Shown here piece after piece: positions 1-5,407 of a stretch of DNA of 5,698 nucleotides. The stretch comes from Rhodospirillales bacterium. GTDB taxonomy: Bacteria > Pseudomonadota > Alphaproteobacteria > UBA9219. Position 1 is the stretch's first letter. Each line of letters opens with the position of its first letter. The stretch spans positions 1-5,698 of the forward strand of contig JAATFY010000036.1 of NCBI GenBank assembly GCA_015654915.1, in the 5' to 3' direction. A program made the position numbers and the translations under genes. The notes under the pieces were generated by a model. That model was not told the origin of the DNA, made no database searches, and worked only from the letters and a program-made list of their open reading frames with translations.

Positions 1-8
1 CAGGGGCC

Positions 9-557
9 TTAGACCGTGAAATAACGCAGGCCGGTACAGGGAATAGTGGGCAGATGCGCGTACGTCCATGCCATCAATTCGCCCGCGCGTTTGGTGGCGG
101 CATAAAGCGATACGGGATGATCGACCGCATCGCCGACGGCAAACGGGACTTTCGCGCTGTTGCCGTAAACCGATGATGAACTGGCAAATACGAAATGCTC
201 CAACTGCGGCAGTTGCCGCGCCAACTCCAGCATCACCGTCTGTCCCGTGATGTTCGATTCGATATAGGCATAGGGATTGACCAGCGAATAACGCACACCC
301 GCCTGCGCCGCCAGATGCACCACATGCGTGGGGCCTAATTTTGCCAGCGGCCGCATGGATTCTTTGTCGGCGATATTGATTTTATGGAAAGAAAAATTTT
401 TATGGGGCAGCAAATGATTAAGCCGCGCCTGCTTCAGGCTGACATCATAATAATCGTTCAGATTATCAACGCCGATCACCTCATCGCCGCGCGCCAGCAA
501 AGCCTGTGCGATATGAAAGCCGATAAAGCCCGCCGCCCCGGTCAGCAGAACGCGCAT
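9..557 (-). CDS. UDP-glucuronate 4-epimerase-like SDR protein, cut short by an in-frame stop (probable pseudogene or base error)
   Basis: Extended short-chain dehydrogenase/reductase resembling UDP-glucuronate 4-epimerases (CapI/LspL type), which interconvert UDP-GlcA and UDP-GalA with bound NAD in the cytoplasm. Visible in 182 residues from the ATG at 557: the Rossmann motif GAAGFIG (7-13), the family-typical DNLNDYYD (31-38), HLAAQAGVR (81-89), ASSSSVYG (125-132), and the catalytic pair Tyr152/Lys156 in YAATK. The family is usually about 320-340 residues, so nearly half is missing. The frame ends LRYFTV then TAA at 11-9. The codons after the stop read Gly, Pro and TG-, which match the family's FTVYGPWGRP if the stop replaces Tyr. 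The ATG is preferred to a TTG three bases upstream because GGAG (567-564) sits 6 nt before it. It overlaps the dehydrogenase stop by one base (TGATG). The family call is firm; the substrate is inferred, and function as written is doubtful because the sugar-binding half is lost. Confidence 0.85.
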   Translation of the reverse strand: MRVLLTGAAGFIGFHIAQALLARGDEVIGVDNLNDYYDVSLKQARLNHLLPHKNFSFHKINIADKESMRPLAKLGPTHVVHLAAQAGVRYSLVNPYAYIESNITGQTVMLELARQLPQLEHFVFASSSSVYGNSAKVPFAVGDAVDHPVSLYAATKRAGELMAWTYAHLPTIPCTGLRYFTV

Positions 558-1858
558 CAAAGGCTCCAGTATTGCAGGCCCTGTGGCAGGCCGGCAGGAT
601 CGAGCACGGATTTGATGTCGATCACCCAGCCCTTGGGACGCAACCCGGATAACAGGCCCGCAATGTCCTGCATCAGGACTTTATGCGGCACAGCCAGCAC
701 CAGCGCGTCGAGGTCTTTCAGTTTTTCGCGCACATGCAGTTCAAGCCCGTATTCGTGCCGCGCATGGTCGGGATCGGCAAGCGGATCATGCACCAGAACC
801 GTAATGCCGTAGGTCTCCAGCTCGCTGACGATTTCCGGCACGCGGCTGTTGCGCAGGTCGCGCACGTTTTCCTTGAAGGCGAGGCCCAGCATGCCGACGC
901 GGGCGCCGGATTTGAACGCGCTTTCGCTGGCCAGAAGCTTGATGATTTTCTGCGCGATAAAGGCGGGCATATTGTCGTTGATGCGGCGTCCGGCGAGGAT
1001 GACCTCGGGATGATAGCCGAGCTCTTCCGCCCGCGACGTCAGGTAAAACGGATCGACGCCGATGCAATGCCCGCCGACGAGCCCCGGCGTGAATTTCAAA
1101 AAATTCCATTTGGTGCCTGCCGCTGCAAGCACATCATGCGTGCGGATGCCGACCTTGTCGCAGATGACGGCCAGTTCGTTCATCAGGGCAATGTTGATAT
1201 CGCGCTGGGTGTTTTCCAGAACCTTGGCGGCTTCGGCGACGCGGATATTCGGCGCGTGATGCAATCCGGCCTTGATGACGGCGCTGTAAACCTTGGCCAT
1301 GCGCGCGAGGCTTGCATCGTCTTCGGCGCCGATAATTTTCGTAATATTATCGAGCGTATTTTTCTTGTCGCCCGGATTGATGCGTTCCGGCGAATAGCCC
1401 AACCGGAAATCCTGATGCTGTTTCAGGCCGGAAATTTCCGCGATTTTCGGGCCGCATATATTTTCGGTGAGGCCGGGATAAACCGTGGATTCAAAAACGA
1501 TCAGCGGCATGGATGTTGGCATATTGCCTTTGCGCGAACGCAAAACCTCGCCGATAATTTTGCAGGCGCCGAGAATGGGCTCCAGATCGGGCTGCTTGCC
1601 CTGGCTGATAGGCGTCGGCACCGTGACGATGAAAAAACTGCACTCGCGCAGATCGTCGGCCTTGTCGGTCAGTTTCGCGCGTGTGTTTTTGAGTTGGTTA
1701 GCGTCAGTCTCGCCGGTCCAGTCGTTACCGGCGCGCAAGGCCTCGATGCGCCAGTTGTCGATATCGAAACCGGTGACATGATCGAGGTTACGGGCCAGCC
1801 CCAGAAGTAAAGGCAGGCCAACATAACCGAGCCCGATAACGGCGATTTTCTCTGACAT
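557..1858 (-). CDS. tviB: UDP-N-acetylhexosamine 6-dehydrogenase, TviB/WbpO family
   Basis: Nucleotide-sugar dehydrogenase that oxidises C6 of a UDP-sugar twice with NAD+, giving a UDP-uronic acid in the cytoplasm. Over its length it resembles the Vi-antigen enzyme TviB and WbpO (UDP-GlcNAc/UDP-GalNAc 6-dehydrogenases) more than UDP-glucose dehydrogenases. It is full length at 433 residues. Visible: N-terminal NAD motif GLGYVG (9-14), VPTP (80-83), ESTVYPG (123-129), GYSPERINPGD (154-164), AEAAKVLENTQRD (208-220) with Lys212 and Asn216, the catalytic Cys265 in GGHCIGVDP, and the C-terminal UDP-binding segment starting LAFKENVRDLRNSR (326-339). The ATG at 1858 begins the protein just before the Rossmann strand, with a weak AGG 4 nt upstream. 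The next gene overlaps by one base, so they form one operon. The tviB symbol means family; the exact UDP-sugar is not proven by sequence. Confidence 0.88.
   Translation of the reverse strand: MSEKIAVIGLGYVGLPLLLGLARNLDHVTGFDIDNWRIEALRAGNDWTGETDANQLKNTRAKLTDKADDLRECSFFIVTVPTPISQGKQPDLEPILGACKIIGEVLRSRKGNMPTSMPLIVFESTVYPGLTENICGPKIAEISGLKQHQDFRLGYSPERINPGDKKNTLDNITKIIGAEDDASLARMAKVYSAVIKAGLHHAPNIRVAEAAKVLENTQRDINIALMNELAVICDKVGIRTHDVLAAAGTKWNFLKFTPGLVGGHCIGVDPFYLTSRAEELGYHPEVILAGRRINDNMPAFIAQKIIKLLASESAFKSGARVGMLGLAFKENVRDLRNSRVPEIVSELETYGITVLVHDPLADPDHARHEYGLELHVREKLKDLDALVLAVPHKVLMQDIAGLLSGLRPKGWVIDIKSVLDPAGLPQGLQYWSL
564..567 (-). promoter_or_regulatory. Ribosome binding site of the epimerase gene, inside the dehydrogenase 3' end
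   Basis: On the minus strand GGAG is followed by six bases and the ATG at 557-555. It lies in the last codons of the dehydrogenase gene. It favours the ATG over the in-frame TTG at 560-558, which would have only 3 nt spacing. The arrangement supports translational coupling of the two genes. Confidence 0.6.
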
Positions 1859-1889
1859 GGAACCTGACGGACAATTAAAGAGCGCCTGA

Positions 1890-1918
1890 TAAATAGGCTA
1901 CGGACGCATAATTGGCAA
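1890..1918 (-). promoter_or_regulatory. Candidate promoter of the dehydrogenase-epimerase operon
   Basis: On the minus strand TTGCCA (1918-1913, five of six matches to TTGACA) is followed after 17 bases by TATTTA (1895-1890, a poor -10 with three matches). Transcription would start near 1883, leaving a leader of about 25 nt. Spacing is ideal, but the -10 is weak, so this is a candidate only. Confidence 0.4.
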
Positions 1919-1944
1919 CTCGCAAGCTTTTGGCGGTAAAGAAG

Positions 1945-1958
1945 TTAACCATAATGGT
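1945..1958. promoter_or_regulatory. Small palindrome with a TTAACCAT CtrA-like half site, possible operator
   Basis: TTAACCAT at 1945-1952 overlaps the 11-base palindrome ACCAT-A-ATGGT at 1948-1958. TTAACCAT resembles the half-site reported for the alphaproteobacterial cell-cycle regulator CtrA, but the second TTAA of a full TTAA-N7-TTAA site is absent. It lies between the divergent dehydrogenase and membrane-protein genes, upstream of both candidate start regions. The palindrome is seen directly; any regulatory role is a guess. Confidence 0.2.
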
Positions 1959-2022
1959 AAAATCCGTATTGCGGCTTGCATTTGAGCGAGGTCTTGCTAT
2001 TTTCATTCATTATAAAAATTAC

Positions 2023-2026
2023 AGGA
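2023..2026 (+). promoter_or_regulatory. Ribosome binding site that fixes the start of the 353-residue membrane protein
   Basis: AGGA is separated by nine bases from the ATG at 2036. The same frame is open upstream to a TTG at 1976, but that codon has no Shine-Dalgarno sequence, so the ATG is chosen. The leader around it is very A/T rich (2011-2035), which suits easy ribosome access. No convincing -10/-35 pair was found for this gene. Confidence 0.6.
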
Positions 2027-2035
2027 AAAATTATA

Positions 2036-3097
2036 ATGCCGGAGACACAGGACAATTTCATCTCGACAAGGATTCAATTAGCGCGGCACGCAGGTAACGC
2101 GGTTTTAGACTTCGCAAAAAGAAAACCGGAAATTGTGGCCTTCATCCCCGTTGTCGCAGTAGTCGCGAGCACAGGTCCTATTGGTCTGGGCCTGTTCCCG
2201 CTTCATGGAAGCTGGATGCTTTACCGGATGGCGGTGAAGCAGATAAAAGACCATCTTTCGGTGGATTACGAAATCCAGACTCAACGTCAGCTCGTCCAGT
2301 TTGCGTTAGAACAACGCACATACACGAACCTGTTCGTGGCCCAAATGCTGGAAAAATCCACAGCATTTATAGATGGGCAAATGCGAAAAAATGAAAAATT
2401 TGTGGGTGAAGTTCTGGAAAGTTACAAAGCATTTACAGAGGCAGTTATGGAAGTTATGAGACGAAGAGGGGTTTCCCTTGGCGCCTCTGAATTGCCGCAG
2501 CCTCCGGAGAAAGTAGTGGCAGGGCCATGGGCGGGCGCGGGCGAAGCCCTAGCAGCGGCGGTGGGACAAAAAGAAAATGTTGGTACTGTAGAAGAAAGCG
2601 CAACAACATTAGCGGCGGCAATAATGAAAGAATTTCCGCAAGCAACCAAACTGCCACAACTGGATGATTTAGAAACCTTCAGACCTGTTAATTACGCGCC
2701 TGTTTTGCTCCTCATGAGTTTCGCGACGGCAATGTTCTCTGTTCTTTCTGTCTCTACTATTCTCGATCAACAGAAAGAACAAACAGCGGCAGCCTATACC
2801 GTGGCCAAGAATGGTGTAACGGAGAAGATCCTCAATATGAAACACATAACTCCGCAAACCGAATTTCGCGCGGTAAATACATATGAAGGAACCTCACCAT
2901 GGCACTGGGGCTCTCGTCTTACAGAAACAACCGCCGATGCGACCGTGAGCAGCAGTGTCGGAAACTACGTCACCCTTCAGTTCGACGACGGGACATCGCA
3001 AAAATACCATATTATCAGTAACGAAAAGGCCGAACCGCCGCCGCGGGGCTACGAAACCGGCGTCGTCGAATTCAAGCCTGCCAGCCCCCCTCTCTGA
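2036..3097 (+). CDS. Unknown probable inner-membrane protein with two hydrophobic regions and a C-terminal domain
   Basis: Not recognised; no known family motif was seen. The 353-residue product has a basic N-terminus (Arg12, Arg17, Lys28-Arg29-Lys30), then a long hydrophobic stretch at about 33-63 broken by STGPIG (45-50), which could be one membrane helix or a short hairpin. Residues 65-145 are charged, probably helical, ending in Arg142-Arg144. Residues 150-200 are Ala/Pro/Gly rich and look like a linker. A second hydrophobic helix is at about 220-243, followed by a polar C-terminal part (250-353) with alternating patterns such as YVTLQF and KYHII, probably beta strands. If the first region is a hairpin, the middle part is cytoplasmic and the C-terminus periplasmic. 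A 60-base sample (2581-2640) holds 26 G+C, against 44 in 4141-4200 of ilvD, so composition differs from its neighbours. It is divergent from the dehydrogenase and abuts ilvD tail to tail. Confidence 0.72.
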   Translation: MPETQDNFISTRIQLARHAGNAVLDFAKRKPEIVAFIPVVAVVASTGPIGLGLFPLHGSWMLYRMAVKQIKDHLSVDYEIQTQRQLVQFALEQRTYTNLFVAQMLEKSTAFIDGQMRKNEKFVGEVLESYKAFTEAVMEVMRRRGVSLGASELPQPPEKVVAGPWAGAGEALAAAVGQKENVGTVEESATTLAAAIMKEFPQATKLPQLDDLETFRPVNYAPVLLLMSFATAMFSVLSVSTILDQQKEQTAAAYTVAKNGVTEKILNMKHITPQTEFRAVNTYEGTSPWHWGSRLTETTADATVSSSVGNYVTLQFDDGTSQKYHIISNEKAEPPPRGYETGVVEFKPASPPL

Positions 3098-3100
3098 TCA
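3095..3100. other. Back-to-back convergent stop codons (TGATCA) with no intergenic space
   Basis: The plus-strand membrane-protein gene stops with TGA at 3095-3097 and the minus-strand ilvD stops with TGA at 3100-3098. The two stops together make the palindrome TGATCA. No terminator fits between the genes, and no GC stem followed by a T run was seen within the last bases of either. Each transcript must therefore end inside the opposite gene or produce antisense RNA. Confidence 0.9.
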
Positions 3101-4819
3101 AATATCCGCGTAAACATGCGTCTCGGCTGCGCCGCCGGGATGCGTGACAGCGCCTTTTTCGGCGTCACCGACAAGCTGCGCGAATTTCCATATGGCGCCG
3201 GACTGGAAATCATGCTGCCGCGGTTTCCACGCTGCTTTGCGTTTCGCCAGTTCGGCGTCCGACAGTTCGACCTGCAGCAATCCCTTATCGGCATCCATGG
3301 TGATGATGTCGCCGTCGCGCAGCAAGCCGATGGGCCCGCCCACTGCCGCTTCGGGACCAACATGGCCGACGCAGAAGCCGCGCGTGGCACCGGAAAAACG
3401 CCCGTCGGTAATAAGGGCGACTTTGTCGCCCGATCCCTGCCCGTAAAGCGCCGCTGTCGTCGACAGCATTTCGCGCATGCCGGGGCCGCCGCGCGGACCT
3501 TCGTAACGAATAACGATCACGTCGCCGTCTTTGTAGTTATGCTGCTCGACTGCCTTAAAGGCGTCTTCCTCGCAGTCGAACACACGAGCGGGACCTTTGA
3601 ATTGCAGATTTTTCATGCCCGCGACTTTGACGATAGCACCCTGAGGTGCCAAGTTGCCTCTCAACCCCACAACGCCACCGGTCGGCGACAAGGGGCTCGA
3701 TGTCGGGCGCACAACGTCCTGATCTTTCGGGAACACGACGTCTTTCAGATTTTCGGCGATGGTTTTTCCGGTCACCGTGATGCAATCGCCATGCAGGAAA
3801 CCGCCGTCCAGCAAGGCTTTCATCAATACCGGCACGCCGCCGATCTCGAACATATCCTTGGCGACATAGCGGCCGCCGGGCTTCAGGTCGGCGATATAGG
3901 GTGTGCGTTTGAAAATCGCGGCGACGTCATGCAGGTCGAATTTAATTCCTACTTCATGCACCATGGCGGGAAGATGCAGCGCCGCGTTGGTCGAGCCGCC
4001 GGAAGCGGCAACAATGGTGGCGGCATTTTCCAAAGCCTTCAGCGTGACGATATCGCGCGGACGCAAATTTATCTCAATAAGCTTCATCACCGCCTGCCCC
4101 GATGCCACTGCGTATTGGTCACGGCTTTCGTAAGGCGCTGGCGCTCCGGCGGAACCGGGCAGCGCGAGGCCGATGGCCTCCGACACACACGCCATGGTGT
4201 TGGCGGTAAATTGGCCGCCGCAGGCGCCCGCCGACGGGCAGGCCACGCATTCGAGTTCGTGCAATTCGGCGTCGCTCATATTGCCCGCCGCATGCTTGCC
4301 GACGGCCTCAAACACGTCCTGCACGGTCACATCCTTGCCGTGAAGCTTGCCGGGGAGGATCGAGCCGCCATACATGAATACGCTCGGTACGTTCAGGCGT
4401 AGCATCGCCATCATCATGCCGGGCAGCGATTTGTCGCAACCGGCGAGGCCAACCCATGCATCATAACAATGGCCGCGCATGGTCAACTCAACTGAATCCG
4501 CGATGACATCGCGGCTGACGAGCGAAGATTTCATGCCGGCATGCCCCATAGCGATGCCGTCGGTCACGGTGATGGTGGTGAACTCACGCGGCGTGCCGCC
4601 TTGTTCCTTGACGCCCTGCTTGACCGACTGCGCCTGCCTGGATAGCGAAATATTGCATGGCGCGGCTTCGTTCCAGCATGTCGCCACGCCGACGAAAGGC
4701 TGCGCGATTTCTTCCTCCGTCATCCCCATCGCGTAGTAATAGGAACGGTGCGGCGCGCGCGCCGGTCCTTCCGTCACATGGCGGGAGGGAAGTTTGGATT
4801 TGGGAATCTTGGCCGTCAT
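3098..4819 (-). CDS. ilvD: Dihydroxy-acid dehydratase
   Basis: Dehydrates 2,3-dihydroxy-3-methylbutanoate (and the 3-methylpentanoate homologue) to the 2-oxo acids, the third common step of valine and isoleucine synthesis, in the cytoplasm. The protein is complete at 573 residues, the shorter form of the IlvD/Edd family. Visible: Cys55 in AAPCN, Asp87 in TVTDG, Cys128-Asp129-Lys130 in GCDKSLPGM, Cys200 in CPSAGACGGQ (194-203), AASGGSTNAALHLPA (271-285), and the C-terminal DGRFSGATRG (472-481) with Ser476, the expected catalytic serine. The three cysteines are at the positions that hold the iron-sulfur cluster in studied family members, and Asp87/Asp129/Lys130 fit the Mg2+ site. All key residues are present. 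GAGG (4830-4827) lies 7 nt before the ATG and supports the start. IlvC, the preceding enzyme, is encoded on the same strand just upstream but separated by an opposite-strand gene, so ilvD has its own promoter region. Confidence 0.97.
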   Translation of the reverse strand: MTAKIPKSKLPSRHVTEGPARAPHRSYYYAMGMTEEEIAQPFVGVATCWNEAAPCNISLSRQAQSVKQGVKEQGGTPREFTTITVTDGIAMGHAGMKSSLVSRDVIADSVELTMRGHCYDAWVGLAGCDKSLPGMMMAMLRLNVPSVFMYGGSILPGKLHGKDVTVQDVFEAVGKHAAGNMSDAELHELECVACPSAGACGGQFTANTMACVSEAIGLALPGSAGAPAPYESRDQYAVASGQAVMKLIEINLRPRDIVTLKALENAATIVAASGGSTNAALHLPAMVHEVGIKFDLHDVAAIFKRTPYIADLKPGGRYVAKDMFEIGGVPVLMKALLDGGFLHGDCITVTGKTIAENLKDVVFPKDQDVVRPTSSPLSPTGGVVGLRGNLAPQGAIVKVAGMKNLQFKGPARVFDCEEDAFKAVEQHNYKDGDVIVIRYEGPRGGPGMREMLSTTAALYGQGSGDKVALITDGRFSGATRGFCVGHVGPEAAVGGPIGLLRDGDIITMDADKGLLQVELSDAELAKRKAAWKPRQHDFQSGAIWKFAQLVGDAEKGAVTHPGGAAETHVYADI

Positions 4820-4826
4820 TGGTTAA

Positions 4827-4830
4827 CCTC
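4827..4830 (-). promoter_or_regulatory. Ribosome binding site of ilvD
   Basis: Minus-strand GAGG is followed by seven bases and the ATG at 4819-4817. The bases between and partly inside it form the palindrome GGTTAACC (4821-4828). The TTAACC in it looks like a CtrA half-site, but its place between the Shine-Dalgarno sequence and start codon makes that probably coincidental. Confidence 0.6.
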
Positions 4831-4844
4831 GTTATAATCCATTG

Positions 4845-4873
4845 TTTATACTAAGGTATTTCTCAGTCGTCAT
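4845..4873 (-). promoter_or_regulatory. Candidate promoter of ilvD
   Basis: Minus-strand ATGACG (4873-4868, four of six to TTGACA) and TATAAA (4850-4845, five of six to TATAAT) are separated by exactly 17 bases. Transcription would start near 4838, giving a leader of about 19 nt. That is too short for a leader-peptide attenuator or riboswitch, so any regulation would have to act at initiation. It is the best promoter match in the window, but unproven. Confidence 0.5.
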
Positions 4874-4906
4874 TAAATTAGTGATGTCTGAAAGTATATT
4901 TGCCTA

Positions 4907-4936
4907 TTGCACGTATTGCTAGGGAATCGCTAAATT
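4907..4936 (+). promoter_or_regulatory. Weak candidate promoter of the 140-residue protein gene
   Basis: TTGCAC (4907-4912) and TAAATT (4931-4936, four of six to TATAAT) are 18 bases apart, about 43 nt before the ATG at 4979. The match is weak and the area is AT rich, so chance matches are expected. Position relative to the gene is reasonable. Confidence 0.25.
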
Positions 4937-4943
4937 AAAACGC

Positions 4944-4965
4944 CATTTGATAAAAAACATTTGAT
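4944..4965 (+). repeat. Short tandem-like direct repeat CATTTGAT in the leader
   Basis: CATTTGAT occurs at 4944-4951 and again at 4958-4965, separated by six A residues, directly before the ribosome binding site of the 140-residue protein gene. Two copies one-and-a-third helical turns apart could be a binding site, but the repeat is short and AT rich. Confidence 0.3.
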
Positions 4966-4966
4966 C

Positions 4967-4971
4967 GGGAG
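4967..4971 (+). promoter_or_regulatory. Strong ribosome binding site that fixes the start of the 140-residue protein
   Basis: GGGAG lies seven bases before the ATG at 4979. An in-frame TTG at 4961 is upstream of this motif, so starting there would leave the motif inside the coding region without a ribosome binding site of its own. The ATG is therefore chosen. Confidence 0.7.
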
Positions 4972-4978
4972 AGATATT

Positions 4979-5401
4979 ATGGACGCCGGCAAACTTCAGA
5001 CATTCCGGAATTTATATGCCGTAGCCGCACAATTGTTGCGCCCTCAGGAACAATCCACACCAGATATCCTCAGGTTCTCAAGTGATCTTCATACGTTTCT
5101 CAGCGGGTTTGACCGGCACGATAAAACAGCTTTCTCCTTTGTCGAAGAAACAAAGAAAGGCCTTCCGGCTCTCGTGACGGCAGCGCTCGAAATTCTGGTA
5201 AGAGAAGGCAAAAAAGCACGGGTCGGCACTCGCCCGGAACCAGGCATTCGCGATGAATGGACGATGGAAGTTATTCGTCTTGCCCAAGGCGTCGCGAAAG
5301 TAGGCTTTGTGCACGGCGACTTTATCGAGGCATACCGCGCAAAACATATCGAGCCAGATCCGAGTTTAAAGCAGATCGTCGATATTCTCAACGCCGGCTA
5401 A
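4979..5401 (+). CDS. Unknown 140-residue soluble, mainly helical protein
   Basis: Not recognised. The product has no signal peptide or membrane segment and no cysteine. Amphipathic helix-like stretches are at about 4-21 (KLQTFRNLYAVAAQLL), 28-43, 62-78 (LPALVTAALEILVREGK) and 93-124 (with aromatic Trp94, Phe110 and Phe115), and the end (129-138) also looks helical. A Gly/Pro-containing loop lies at 83-91 (GTRPEPGIR). Single-strand coding evidence is good: a strong ribosome binding site, a clean stop, and no comparable minus-strand candidate. It is divergent from ilvD and converges on ilvC, ending 6 nt before the ilvC stop, so it sits between two genes of one pathway without any visible link to that pathway. 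A bacterial helical accessory protein or a lineage-specific protein is possible; no function is proposed. Confidence 0.68.
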   Translation: MDAGKLQTFRNLYAVAAQLLRPQEQSTPDILRFSSDLHTFLSGFDRHDKTAFSFVEETKKGLPALVTAALEILVREGKKARVGTRPEPGIRDEWTMEVIRLAQGVAKVGFVHGDFIEAYRAKHIEPDPSLKQIVDILNAG

Positions 5402-5407
5402 CCATCC

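Noticed and set aside
683..1810. Long open frame on the plus strand, antisense to the dehydrogenase (375 codons)
   Set aside because: It lies entirely inside a gene with clear family motifs. Its composition is typical of the mirror frame of GC-rich codons, and it shows no recognisable domain or ribosome binding site.
1976..2035. TTG at 1976 as an upstream start adding 20 residues to the membrane protein
   Set aside because: No Shine-Dalgarno sequence precedes it, whereas the ATG at 2036 has AGGA at a usable distance.
1954..2097. Small open frame beginning at ATG 1954 (about 47 codons), overlapping the start of the membrane-protein gene in another frame
   Set aside because: No good ribosome binding site. 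It overlaps a better supported start at 2036, and the peptide has no recognisable feature. A leader peptide cannot be excluded, but nothing supports it.
3116..4402. Long open frame on the plus strand, antisense to ilvD (428 codons)
   Set aside because: Same reasoning: it mirrors the highly conserved ilvD coding region, is rich in Arg/Ala/His, and resembles no protein family.
4820..4978. Attenuator, leader peptide or riboswitch ahead of ilvD
   Set aside because: The predicted leader is only about 19 nt. No run of Leu/Val/Ile codons after a short start, and no stem followed by a T run, is visible on the minus strand.
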